Positions 30,844 to 39,443 of a DNA stretch of 64,000 nucleotides are shown piece after piece. The notes beneath the pieces were generated by a model. The model was given only the letters and a program-made list of their open reading frames with translations. It searched no databases and had not been told where the DNA came from. The DNA comes from Methanococcus voltae (GTDB taxonomy: Archaea > AGJL01 > Methanococci > Methanococcales > Methanococcaceae). A program made the position numbers and the translations under genes. The stretch lies in the NCBI RefSeq assembly GCF_024807655.1, contig NZ_JANUCR010000001.1:186001-250000 (forward strand). The letters are read 5' to 3'. Position 1 is the first letter of the stretch, and each line of letters opens with the position of its first letter.

Positions 30844-31074
30844 TTAAAGCTTCATATTGTATATGAGTTTAACAGTGTTGATGCAGTTGACTTTCACATT
30901 TCCAACAGTGTTTTTTAATACAAAATTGGGTTTTGCGTGCTTGCCTACTACCATAATAGGTTTTTCATTTTGCCTAATATTAACAGTATATCCATTTTCT
31001 GAAATATACTCTATAGCCGTTTTTAATTGCTTATACTGATTTATATAGTTTTTCATACCGCCCATATTAAACAT
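30844..31074 (-). CDS. Small protein of unknown function upstream of rpl22
   Basis: Up to 76 residues; the start could be the ATG at 31074, or one three or six codons later, since GTGGG and GGCGGT both stand nearby. I do not recognise a family. It contains a helix-rich N-terminus (NYINQYKQLKTAIEYISENG) followed by alternating strands (VNIRQNEKPIMVVGKHAKPN, FVLKNTVGNVKVNCINTVKL). It ends 18 bp before rpl22, whose Shine-Dalgarno overlaps the region just after its stop, so co-transcription with the ribosomal genes is very likely. It stands where rps19 is found in the classical order. Confidence 0.6.
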   Translation of the reverse strand: MFNMGGMKNYINQYKQLKTAIEYISENGYTVNIRQNEKPIMVVGKHAKPNFVLKNTVGNVKVNCINTVKLIYNMKL

Positions 31075-31503
31075 CCCACTTCTAAATTTTGAAATATTTT
31101 TGCATAAATTTTTTATAAATATACATTTGCTTTTAAAAGCATATTATTTTAAAATATAGTTAAATGTTAGTTTTTTAAGCTGTAATTATTAATATAACCA
31201 ATTAAGCAAGTTAAATAACCATTTATAACCATTTGGCAGATAATTCAAGTTTGCAAATTTATTTAATTAACATAATTTCATAATTGATTAATAATTCAAT
31301 AAATAACAATAAAAGTAAAATACAATCTATCAAATTGACTATTAATTAATCCAATATTAGGAATAACTAATTATTATCACATAATACCAATTAATAATTG
31401 TTAATTAGTACTTAACGTTAGTTTCATGTATTTAAATTTATATACTTTATTTAATTTATTTAATCTATTTACGAATTTTAATACCATAATAAATAATTGT
31501 TAA
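31075..31503. other. 429-bp gap upstream of the ribosomal cluster
   Basis: No gene seen. AT-rich, with a TATA-like word at 31437-31445 that reads acceptably on either strand and another near 31117-31128 (minus: GTATATTTATAA). The promoter for the small gene-rpl22-rps3 transcript should lie here. Confidence 0.45.
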
Positions 31504-31773
31504 TTAAATTAATGAAAGTTCTACAACTTCTGCACTTTCTACATCTTCTAAATCATTCATTGCTTGTTCGATAGGGTCCATTCCACCCTCTCTTTCTTCC
31601 ATTTCAACCATAACGTAAATTGTGTACAATCCGAATGCTAAAGGTTCGTCAGATACACCCCTACATTTAGCGTCATTTTCTTCAACAACTTTTGTTAACT
31701 TTTCTTTTAAAGCTTCTTTTTCTACTTCTGGGCTTACAGGCATTACTTTTACTTTTGCAATTACATCAGCCAT
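31504..31773 (-). CDS. Elongation factor 1-beta (aEF1B)
   Basis: 89 residues, the archaeal guanine-nucleotide exchange factor for aEF1A. Single ferredoxin-like domain: DVIAKVKVMPVSPEVEKEAL at the start, FGLYTIYVMVEMEEREGGMD near 47-66 and DPIEQAMNDLEDVESAEVVE at the end. ATG follows ATCGGTGATAAC. Lies directly downstream of the zinc ribbon gene, an arrangement kept in many archaea. Confidence 0.95.
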   Translation of the reverse strand: MADVIAKVKVMPVSPEVEKEALKEKLTKVVEENDAKCRGVSDEPLAFGLYTIYVMVEMEEREGGMDPIEQAMNDLEDVESAEVVELSLI

Positions 31774-31942
31774 GTTATCACCGATTAAATCGTTTTATTG
31801 ATATAGATAGGATATAGACTATATGATATATTATGTAAAATATACTATATTAACTATATATTTGATTTAATGTAGGGAAGTATTCCTTAGATTTAGAATA
31901 TTTGACCAAATCAATATTAAAATCATACGATTAGTAGTTCGA

Positions 31943-32107
31943 TTATGGTCCTTCGTATCCACATACAGGACATTTGTATTGGTTACTTAATTTTCTACAT
32001 TTTTCGCATCTAACGATTTCTACTTTTCCACAGTTAGGACATAAAAATCTTGTAGCGTTTTCTCTTGGTGCAATTTCTGCATTACATGTAGTACATTTAG
32101 CTTTCAT
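31943..32107 (-). CDS. Small zinc ribbon protein (four CxxC, HVO_2753-like)
   Basis: 54 residues, read directly from the sequence. Four cysteine pairs: C5/C8 (CTTC), C23/C26 (CPNC), C34/C37 (CEKC) and C46/C49 (CPVC), giving two zinc ribbons in almost no other sequence; ends GYEGP. Relatives occur next to aEF1B genes across euryarchaea, and the haloarchaeal member HVO_2753 affects swarming and biofilm formation, but its molecular role is unresolved. ATG at 32107 follows GTGGTGAAACA. It sits 169 bp before aEF1B, so the pair may share the promoter at 32203-32210. Confidence 0.9.
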   Translation of the reverse strand: MKAKCTTCNAEIAPRENATRFLCPNCGKVEIVRCEKCRKLSNQYKCPVCGYEGP

Positions 32108-32445
32108 TGTTTCACCACTTTTATTTATTTAAGCTATGATATTCGGATAAATATAAGGGTTAAATTTACCCATATGTTTCCTATTTTAATAGGCGTATAT
32201 CCTATATAAAATATAGCTTTATAAAAGTTTTTATGAAATTGAATAATATAAATTTAGACTTATTGTTTAATTATATTTAAAGTTATATATCTCAAAGAAT
32301 TTTGAGTATAAACTAAATATGATTACTATAAATTATTATATAAACCTATGTAAATCAAATATGAAAAATAGAAAATACATACCAGTTTAATAATTTATTT
32401 AATTAATATTTTAATAGATTAATATTTATTTTAAGAATATACTAT
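32108..32445. other. 338-bp gap mfnE / zinc ribbon gene
   Basis: No gene seen. Holds the zinc ribbon gene promoter near 32203-32210 with the leader below it, and AT-rich sequence downstream of mfnE. Confidence 0.45.
32203..32210 (-). promoter_or_regulatory. TATA box for zinc ribbon-aEF1B transcript
   Basis: Minus strand TTTATATA in the context ATTTTATATAGG. Predicted start near 32180, leader about 70 nt before the zinc ribbon ATG. Confidence 0.55.
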
Positions 32446-33159
32446 TTATTTTAATATTTTTGTATACCTATCGATTTTATTTTCCAAAATATTGATTATC
32501 CTTTCTGGAAAATTACCATTTACCACATAACATTCAAAATTACTTGAACATATGAATTCTGGCAAATATTTGTCAATCGAGGTAAAACCTTTAATCGATT
32601 TGGCATTTATGGTATTTAATAGTTTTCCTTCTGGGTATTTATTATATATGCCATCAACATCTGTTGCAATGATTAACTTCCCACATTTTAGTAATTTTGC
32701 AAGATAACCCGCAAAACTGTCTGAAGTCACATCCCAAGAACGAGGCAACTCATCAGTTGATAATATCAAATTAGAAGGTAGAAAAATTAATAAATCATCA
32801 TTTTTAAACATATTTTTTACATCGTAGACGTTATTAGCGGTTTTTATATTTGAAATATCGCCCATATACATTCCGGTTAAATCCGTGCATAAAGTAGCTA
32901 ATTTATGAGCTCCGTCATTAGACAGGTTTGTTTTATCATAAATTTCCCTTACATTGTTTGCAAAGTTTCCCCCGCCCGGGATTATGAGTAATTTTATTTT
33001 TTTTGAATTAGATATGTTTAAAGAATTATTTATTTGATTTAACTCTTCTTTTAAAGTATTCAAAAGATTTTCACAGTTTAATGTTAAACTACCGCCAATT
33101 TTTAAAATAACAATATCGTATTTTAATTTTAATTTTAATTGCTTTTCGTCAACTTCCAT
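32446..33159 (-). CDS. mfnE: [5-(aminomethyl)furan-3-yl]methyl phosphate kinase, methanofuran biosynthesis
   Basis: 237 residues, amino-acid-kinase fold of COG2054. Motifs: LKIGGSL near 17-23, IPGGGNFANNVREIYDK near 57-73, LPRSWDVTSDSFAGYLAKLL near 145-164 (the PSWDVTSD signature) and IIATDVDGIY. MfnE adds a second phosphate to the aminomethylfuran phosphate, giving the pyrophosphate that is coupled to tyramine in methanofuran. A family-typical loop near residues 36-48 is Asn/Ser-rich and somewhat expanded. ATG follows TTAGGGGATTTT. Known family function; substrate inferred. Confidence 0.82.
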   Translation of the reverse strand: MEVDEKQLKLKLKYDIVILKIGGSLTLNCENLLNTLKEELNQINNSLNISNSKKIKLLIIPGGGNFANNVREIYDKTNLSNDGAHKLATLCTDLTGMYMGDISNIKTANNVYDVKNMFKNDDLLIFLPSNLILSTDELPRSWDVTSDSFAGYLAKLLKCGKLIIATDVDGIYNKYPEGKLLNTINAKSIKGFTSIDKYLPEFICSSNFECYVVNGNFPERIINILENKIDRYTKILK

Positions 33160-33249
33160 AAAATCCCCTAAAATATGTCGTATAATATAAAATATTGTAA
33201 TAACATAATAAAAGTCATATAATAAAATTAAAAAATAAATTTATTTAAA

Positions 33250-34632
33250 TTAATTTTTATCCTCTTTTATCATCATAGTAAGATATATCTTACCCATATT
33301 TAATAAATCCACGATATCAACGTTTTCATTTGGTTGGTGAGCTGTTTCATTGCCCATACCCCATACAACAGCTTCATATCCTTTAACTCTTATAGGTGCT
33401 GCTACAGTACCACCACCCATTCCGCATAATTCTGGTTCTATATTCAATATTTTATCAATAGAATCACATATTTCTACAACAGATTTTGAATTTTCAGATA
33501 ATTTTCCAGATTTTTCTAAATTTTCTACATTATAAGTAATTTCAATATTATCAGATAAATCTTCACAATAATATTTCAAATTAATAGGCAATTCTCTTTT
33601 AAATTTCATAATTGTATTGTCTATTGTTTTTAAAACATCATCTACATTATAATCGGGTAAAACTCTGCAATCGAAATACATTTCAACATTCCCTGGGATA
33701 GTATTTGCATTTTCTACGGAATTTTTAACGATTGTTGGTTCAAAACTTGAATAAGGGAATGTAAATATATCATCTTTTGCGTTATATGTATTATATAGAG
33801 TTTTATAGAGCATATCGCCGAATAAAAATGACAGCATACCTGCATTTATTCCTTTATGTGGCGTACTACCGTGGCATTGGAAACCAGTGATTGTAAATTT
33901 AATCCACATTATTTGTTTTTCAGCAATTTCTACAAGATTTCCATGACCCACTCCAAAATCTGGAACTATTATGACGTCTCCTTTTTTAAATATCTCATCT
34001 TCGTATTTTAAAAGATGTCTAATACCATAAGTACTACCGTTTTCTTCGTCAGCTACAAAAATTAGTTTTAAATTATACTTTAAATCATCTGCAGTGATTG
34101 ATTTTTGCTTTAATTCGTCTAACAATAATTTTAAAATTAAAAAAGATGAAACTATACCTTTTCCGTTGTCTTCACTACCCCTACCATAAATTTTACCGTT
34201 TTTTATAACTGGTTCGTACGGTTCTGTGTCCCATAGAGCAATATCGCCCTCTGGTACAATATCCATATGTGAAATTATAGTTAAACTGTTTTCTTTGTTT
34301 AAATCCAAATCTACAACGATGTTTGGTCGTATTATGTTGTCATTGTCAGTTGTGTTATATTCTTTTATTTTTAAATCAACGTTGTATTTTTCCACGTATT
34401 CATTTAATTTTTTTAATATATACTGTGCTTCTTCAAATTCCCCTTTTCCACCAAAACCCGGATTTACAGAATTTATTCTTATTAAATTTGAAGCAATGTT
34501 TATTGTTTCAGTTTCCAATTCTTTTTTATATAAATTTTCGTCTTGTTTTTTCAGTAAGTTCAATAATTTTGGAGAATTAGAAATATTATATTTATTATTA
34601 GTTTTAAGTTGATTTTTAAGTTTATTTTGCAT
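33250..34632 (-). CDS. M20 family metallopeptidase (ArgE/DapE/ACY1 type)
   Basis: 460 residues from the ATG at 34632, after TGAGGAATATT; an earlier ATG overlaps this site. Two-zinc amidohydrolase: ISHMDIVPEG, GRGSEDNGKG and VADEENGSTYG carry metal ligands and the catalytic acid, and GMGGGTVAAPIRVKGYEAVV plus NETAHQPNENVDI complete the site. A dimerisation domain lies near 235-350. The substrate is not clear; succinyl-diaminopimelate desuccinylase and Xaa-His-dipeptidase-like roles are both possible. An Asn/Lys-rich N-terminal 25 residues precede the domain. Confidence 0.85.
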   Translation of the reverse strand: MQNKLKNQLKTNNKYNISNSPKLLNLLKKQDENLYKKELETETINIASNLIRINSVNPGFGGKGEFEEAQYILKKLNEYVEKYNVDLKIKEYNTTDNDNIIRPNIVVDLDLNKENSLTIISHMDIVPEGDIALWDTEPYEPVIKNGKIYGRGSEDNGKGIVSSFLILKLLLDELKQKSITADDLKYNLKLIFVADEENGSTYGIRHLLKYEDEIFKKGDVIIVPDFGVGHGNLVEIAEKQIMWIKFTITGFQCHGSTPHKGINAGMLSFLFGDMLYKTLYNTYNAKDDIFTFPYSSFEPTIVKNSVENANTIPGNVEMYFDCRVLPDYNVDDVLKTIDNTIMKFKRELPINLKYYCEDLSDNIEITYNVENLEKSGKLSENSKSVVEICDSIDKILNIEPELCGMGGGTVAAPIRVKGYEAVVWGMGNETAHQPNENVDIVDLLNMGKIYLTMMIKEDKN

Positions 34633-34653
34633 AATATTCCTCATAGATGGTGA

Positions 34654-34695
34654 TTATTATTCTTATTATTCTTATTATTCTTATTATTCTTATTA
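34654..34695. repeat. Tandem 9-bp repeat TTATTATTC upstream of the M20 gene
   Basis: Four perfect copies and a partial fifth, starting 22 bp upstream of the M20 start codon and so probably inside its leader or at its promoter. Read on the minus strand the unit is GAATAATAA, containing stop codons, so it is not coding in that sense. Confidence 0.85.
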
Positions 34696-34863
34696 GTATT
34701 AAATTATAATTATTTTAATATTTTAACATTTATATTATTTTTTTAGTTTGGTGTAAATTTTAAGATAAAAACAATTATATATTATTTATATGTATAATAT
34801 TAATTCCTACTAAATTTAGTTGGGGGCATAAAATAGATATAATAGATATAATTCGGTGAAATT

Positions 34864-35649
34864 ATGGTTAAAAATAGTATTAAAGCTCTTTTCTTAGTTG
34901 CTTTAGTTGCGGTTGTTGTTTCCTTCGCAGGATGTACTGATAACGGCAATGCAAACAGCAATGTGGAAGAGCCATATGTTTTAACAGTTGGTTCGAGTGT
35001 GGATTTCAGACCTTTTGAATATATGGATGAAAACGGTAAACCAACAGGATTTGATATGGATATAATCCACGAAATCGGCAGAAGACTTGATATGGAAATT
35101 GAAATAATCGATTCACAGTTTGGCGGTCTTATACCTGCGTTGAATACTAAAAAATTTGATTGTGTTATCTCAGCTATGACAATTACAGAAAACAGGTCAA
35201 AAGAAGTTAAATTCTCAGAACCTTACTTCGAAGCTGGTCAAATTTTGTCAGTTAACAAAGATAATAACGAAATTACAACTTTAGAAGACTTGTCTGACAA
35301 AAAAGTTGGTGTACAAATTGCTACAACTGGAGACCTTATTGCTTCAGAAAATGCTTCAAAATACAACTATGAAGTTAAACAATACAACAAAATTGGCGAT
35401 GCTTTCATGGACATGAAAAACGGTAAAATTGACGCTGTTCTTGTTGATAACGTTGTTGCTACAGAATACTTCCAAGAAAACCCTGGTTTATATAAATTAA
35501 CCGGCGATTTAATGACTTCAGAATCTTATGGTATTGCTACAAGATTAGACGATACAGAATTATCTGAAAAAATCGATAAAGCGTTAGCGGATATGAAAGC
35601 TGACGGTACATACGATGAAATATACAATAAATGGTTTGGAGATAATTAA
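34864..35649 (+). CDS. Polar amino acid ABC transporter, substrate-binding lipoprotein
   Basis: 261 residues. Signal peptide with lipobox ending FAGC at C24, then a family 3 solute-binding domain: VGSSVDFRPFEYMDENGKPT, FDMDIIHEIGRRLDMEIEII and FDCVISAMTITENRSKEVKF are diagnostic of the amino-acid binding pocket (Arg in NRSKEV contacts the carboxylate). ATG follows TTCGGTGAAATT. The matching permease and ATPase are encoded on the other strand at 36966-38346, not adjacent; two other genes intervene. Specific ligand unknown. Confidence 0.9.
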   Translation: MVKNSIKALFLVALVAVVVSFAGCTDNGNANSNVEEPYVLTVGSSVDFRPFEYMDENGKPTGFDMDIIHEIGRRLDMEIEIIDSQFGGLIPALNTKKFDCVISAMTITENRSKEVKFSEPYFEAGQILSVNKDNNEITTLEDLSDKKVGVQIATTGDLIASENASKYNYEVKQYNKIGDAFMDMKNGKIDAVLVDNVVATEYFQENPGLYKLTGDLMTSESYGIATRLDDTELSEKIDKALADMKADGTYDEIYNKWFGDN

Positions 35650-35928
35650 ATAGGTTAAACCACCATTAAATTACTTCAAATTTCTCTTAATTTATTTTTA
35701 ATTTTTAATTTTTAATTTTTAGTTATTTATAACCATATTCTTGATATTTTAAAATATATAATATGTTTAAAAATACTTTTAAAAAATAGTTAGATATCAA
35801 AATATATGAATATACGGGTAGTATGGATAATTTTTTATCAAAGAAAAGTCTAATTATTAATATATTTATTTACCCCATACAATAAGACTAAAATCCATAA
35901 CAAATACAATAAGATTAGATGTGATATT

Positions 35929-36504
35929 ATCAAAAATAACAGTAATAAAAATGGCATAGGTACATTAAAAAGTATTTTAATTATACTAATTAGTTCCATA
36001 CTAATTGTTACATGCGTTTCTACCTCGGGCTGTCTTGAAGAAGATAACGAAAACATCGATGGAATTAAAGCATTTAATGACTTTAAAAATCAAATTCCCC
36101 ATGAAAAAGTAGGAGTATTAATTCCAGAAATTGCAGAAGAACAGATTGCAAAAGATACTGAAAATGAAGTGTATGGCACTAAAAAAATGACTGGTGAAAG
36201 GGGCACTGTGTACTATATGAGCACAATAGAAACCAGCGATATTAGCTTAATAGTAAATTTTATGGACCAACAATCTACACACAACTATATAGTTTATGTT
36301 AATAAATTAGGCTCGAGATATATTGTAAATTACTATTCAGTATTTGGCAAAGGCTCACAATTAACATCAGAAGATAAAGATGCTTATGATGAAATGGCAA
36401 GTATGCTTTCTATGATATTGCCTTCAAAAATAACATTGGTAATGCGCTCTGGAAAATATATAAGAGACCAGGAAATATACGAATCAATGGTTACTTCGAT
36501 TTAA
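35929..36504 (+). CDS. Unknown lipoprotein, no canonical start codon (ATC at start position)
   Basis: The frame is open from 35854 to the stop at 36504, but no ATG, GTG or TTG precedes the signal peptide. TGTGATATT is followed by ATC at 35929, where the same spacing elsewhere (for example before 9413) gives ATG. From there 191 residues: basic start, hydrophobic segment (SILIILISSILIVTCV), lipobox STSGC at C35, and a ~155-residue extracellular domain I do not recognise (conserved-looking YYMSTIETSDISLIVNFMDQ). The first usable GTG (36169) would remove the signal. Either a non-AUG start, a start-codon mutation, or a sequence error. Sec61-beta follows 158 bp downstream. Confidence 0.6.
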   Translation: MKNNSNKNGIGTLKSILIILISSILIVTCVSTSGCLEEDNENIDGIKAFNDFKNQIPHEKVGVLIPEIAEEQIAKDTENEVYGTKKMTGERGTVYYMSTIETSDISLIVNFMDQQSTHNYIVYVNKLGSRYIVNYYSVFGKGSQLTSEDKDAYDEMASMLSMILPSKITLVMRSGKYIRDQEIYESMVTSI

Positions 36505-36662
36505 AAAGTATATACAAATTTAAAAAATAGATAATGTATTAAAATACTACAATACTAACTATGAAAAGTATGCTAAATATGATAAATATAAATATTATGA
36601 ATATATAAATAATAATAATTAAAAATTATAAATAAATTTTATAATTAGAATTAGGTGGAATC

Positions 36663-36827
36663 TTGGCTAGGGATAAAAACGATGAAGGGTTAAGCACAAG
36701 TGCTGGTTTAGTAAGATATATGGATACAGATATCTCTAAAATTAAAGTAGAACCTGAAAAAGTGCTTGGAATTACTTTTGCAATAATTGTTGCAGAAGCT
36801 TTATTAAACTACGGATTTTTAATTTAA
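36663..36827 (+). CDS. secG: Protein translocase Sec61-beta / SecG-type subunit
   Basis: 54 residues from a TTG at 36663, after TAGGTGGAATC. N-terminal cytosolic part with the archaeal Sec61-beta signature STSAGLVRYMDTDISKIKVE near 11-30, then one membrane segment (VLGITFAIIVAEALLNYGFL). It is a small peripheral subunit of the SecY-SecE channel. Too short and with a TTG start, so easily missed. Located away from secY, between transporter genes. Confidence 0.93.
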   Translation: MARDKNDEGLSTSAGLVRYMDTDISKIKVEPEKVLGITFAIIVAEALLNYGFLI

Positions 36828-36965
36828 TTAGAAAATAATTATTTTTATTTTATTATTTTATTATATTATTTTATTATTTTATTTTATTTTATTTTTATAG
36901 TGATTTTTCGATTTTTATTTTTTTTAGATAACATAATAAATTTAAAAGAAAAGAAAAAATAACTT
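36828..36965. terminator. Convergent T-rich terminator region
   Basis: Sec61-beta (plus) and the ABC ATPase (minus) converge here. The plus strand is almost entirely T/A with a TTTTTTTT run near 36919-36926; the minus strand end also runs into A/T blocks. Suitable for termination of both. Confidence 0.5.
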
Positions 36966-37697
36966 TTAATTATGTGATAAAATTTTTCCAAAGAAATTTT
37001 TAGTTCTGTCGTGTTTTGGATTTGTAAATATCTCAGAGGGCGCCCCTTCTTCGATTATATTGCCTTCGTCCATAAAAACTATCCTATCTCCGACTTCTTT
37101 TGCAAAACCCATTTCGTGAGTCACTACAACCATTGTCATACCTTCGTATGCAAGTTGTTTCATTACATCTAAAACTTCGTTAACTAATTCAGGGTCTAAT
37201 GCGGAAGTAGGTTCATCAAACAACATTGCATCTGGTTTCATTGCCAAAGCACGTGCAATTGCAACCCTTTGTTGTTGACCTCCTGAAAGTTGTATGGGAT
37301 AAGCATCATCCTTGTCTTCGAGCCCTACTTTTTTAAGTAATTCTCTTGCAAGTCTTTCTGCATCTTCTTTTGATTTTTTTAGCACTTTAATTGGTGCAAA
37401 AGTAATGTTTTCCATTACTGTAAGATGAGGAAATAAGTTAAACTGTTGGAATACCATTCCGATTTTTTGGCGAATTTTATTAATATCTGCTTTTTTATCA
37501 CAAATATCTTGATTTTCAAATATTACTTTTCCATCAGTTATTACTTCAAGACCGTTGATACATCGTAATAAGGTTGATTTACCACTACCACTCGGCCCTA
37601 AAATCACAACCACTTCCCCCTTATGTACTTTTAAATCTACTCCTTTTAAAACGTGATTTTCACCAAATTTCTTATGAATATTAACCATTTCTATCAA
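36966..37697 (-). CDS. Polar amino acid ABC transporter, ATP-binding protein
   Basis: 243 residues from a TTG at 37697, four bases after AAAGGTGG; the product then begins [20 protein letters not shown], the normal GlnQ-type start. Walker [10 protein letters not shown] near 36-44, Q-loop [17 protein letters not shown], signature [20 protein letters not shown], Walker [14 protein letters not shown] and the switch histidine in [10 protein letters not shown] are intact. It overlaps the end of the permease gene by 17 bp, so the two are translationally coupled. Confidence 0.93.
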   Translation of the reverse strand: MIEMVNIHKKFGENHVLKGVDLKVHKGEVVVILGPSGSGKSTLLRCINGLEVITDGKVIFENQDICDKKADINKIRQKIGMVFQQFNLFPHLTVMENITFAPIKVLKKSKEDAERLARELLKKVGLEDKDDAYPIQLSGGQQQRVAIARALAMKPDAMLFDEPTSALDPELVNEVLDVMKQLAYEGMTMVVVTHEMGFAKEVGDRIVFMDEGNIIEEGAPSEIFTNPKHDRTKNFFGKILSHN

Positions 37698-38346
37698 TTT
37701 TCCACCTTTTCTCAATATATAAGACTAATCTACTTAATGGTATCGTCATTAATAAATAAAATAATGCTACACCCAATAATGGGGTCCAAGCGTTATATGT
37801 CGACCCTCTGACTTGATCACCGACTCTTAAAAGTTCCACAATAGCAATCACGGATAATAAAGAGGAATCTTTTAAAAGTATGATAAATTCATTACCTAAT
37901 GCAGGTAAAACATTTCTAAATGCTTGAGGGAGAATAATGTGTCTCATAGCTTGGAAGTAATTCATTCCCAAACTTCTTGCAGCTTCCATTTGCCCGTGAT
38001 GAACTGATAAAATACCTGCTTTTATAATTTCACCAATATAAGCACCACTGTTTAAACCGAGTGCTAAAACCCCGGCTAAGAATGCATCGAGATTGATACC
38101 TAAATCAGGTAAACCGAAGTATATTATCATAATTTGTACAAGCATCGGCGTACCCCGTATTAATTCTATATATACCGAGGAAAAGCTACGATATATAAAA
38201 TTGGAAGATATTCTACCAACCCCTACGAATACGCCTAAGACTATGCCCAGTATAATGGAAAATACTGTTATTTTTAAGGTCATTAAAGCGCCTTCAAATA
38301 ATCGGGGAACAATAGAAATAAATAAATTAACATCAAAACCTGACAT
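37681..38346 (-). CDS. Polar amino acid ABC transporter, permease
   Basis: 221 residues from the ATG at 38346, after TTTGGTGAAAAT. A reading 24 codons longer lacks a ribosome binding site. HEAT/HisM-type permease with about five membrane segments; EAA loop near 147-166 ([20 protein letters not shown]) contacts the ATPase. [20 protein letters not shown] near 58-77 is the family signature. Works with the ATPase and probably the binding protein at 34864. Confidence 0.92.
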   Translation of the reverse strand: MSGFDVNLFISIVPRLFEGALMTLKITVFSIILGIVLGVFVGVGRISSNFIYRSFSSVYIELIRGTPMLVQIMIIYFGLPDLGINLDAFLAGVLALGLNSGAYIGEIIKAGILSVHHGQMEAARSLGMNYFQAMRHIILPQAFRNVLPALGNEFIILLKDSSLLSVIAIVELLRVGDQVRGSTYNAWTPLLGVALFYLLMTIPLSRLVLYIEKRWKIDRNG

Positions 38347-38884
38347 ATTTTCACCAAATAAAACTAAAAATCCATACAATAAATCCGATAATTGAATAAA
38401 TCGATTAACATAATCCAAATTTGAGTAGATAATTTAATTAGATTAAAATTTAATGTAAATATATTATTTAAATATTATCTATATGGCCTCAGTATTTTTT
38501 TATATTTGCGTATCTAATTATACCGTTTAAAGATAAAATAACTTGTTTGAAAATATCAAAAAATATATATATTAATTAAACCATCATTAGTTGAATTATA
38601 TTATATAATAACAGAAATATGCTCATATCTAAAATCAATAAAAAAGCATATAAACCAATAATATTAAAAATAAATTGTAAACTAAAATAATAAAGTCATC
38701 TATAAAATTATCGACTTTTATTTATGAAATGAATTAATTAAACCTTGTATTATGTGTATAATAATATGTGCAATAATATGTATAATTTTAAGTTATTACG
38801 ATTTAAATTATTTCAATGAATAAATCGTAATTTGTTTTCATTTTAGATTATGATAATTTGTATATTAAACTATAGAGGGAAATT
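38347..38884. other. 538-bp divergent gap permease / tfs
   Basis: No gene seen. AT-rich, with TATA-like words (AATATATATATT near 38561-38574, TTTTTATATTT near 38496-38506). A GC-richer island ATGGCCTCAG lies at 38481-38490. No dyad longer than a few bases was recognised. Confidence 0.45.
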
Positions 38885-39202
38885 ATGGTTGAATTTTGCC
38901 CAAAATGTAATAATATAATGTTACCTAAAGAAGGTATCTTAAAATGCGTAGTATGTGGATTTGAAAGTAGCTTAGAAAATAATAAAGATAAATATGAATT
39001 ATCTGAAAAAATAGAAAGTAAATCACAAGATGTTACAGTAATTGAAAACGTAAATACATTACCATCCATTAGGATTGAATGTCCAAGCTGTGGAAATATG
39101 GAAGCATACTGGTGGTTACAACAAACAAGATGTGCAGATGAACCGGAAACAAGATTTTATAAATGTAAAAAATGCTCACATACTTGGAGAGAATACGATT
39201 AA
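38885..39202 (+). CDS. tfs: Transcription factor S (TFS, TFIIS-like cleavage factor)
   Basis: 105 residues, two zinc ribbons: N-terminal C5-C8-C21-C24 and C-terminal C66-C69-C94-C97, joined by an acidic/Lys linker. The hairpin LQQTRCADEPETRFYKC carries the D85-E86 pair that reaches into the polymerase funnel and stimulates RNA cleavage in stalled complexes. This intact pair indicates an active TFS rather than an inhibitory paralogue. ATG follows GAGGGAAATT. Confidence 0.95.
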   Translation: MVEFCPKCNNIMLPKEGILKCVVCGFESSLENNKDKYELSEKIESKSQDVTVIENVNTLPSIRIECPSCGNMEAYWWLQQTRCADEPETRFYKCKKCSHTWREYD

Positions 39203-39443
39203 TTAAATTAAAATATTATATTACTATTATAAAATGTCCAAATTTTTATTTTTTTAATATCAGAAATAATTTCATAATTTATAATAAACTTTTTTTACAA
39301 TACATTATATATTTAATTATTATCCATTGAATTTTACCATTGAATTCAATTTCACATTAAAATACACCATATTTTAACATAGCATATGTAATTCGTATCA
39401 TATTTTTATATCATATTTCTTAAAAAATTAGCACGGTGAAAAA

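Noticed and set aside
35850-36056. Minus-strand open frame over the lipoprotein signal region
   Set aside because: Shadow of the plus-strand lipoprotein; Leu-rich due to the complementary AT-rich signal sequence.
36169-36504. GTG at 36169 as start of the lipoprotein
   Set aside because: It has no Shine-Dalgarno and would discard the signal peptide and lipobox encoded in the same frame upstream.
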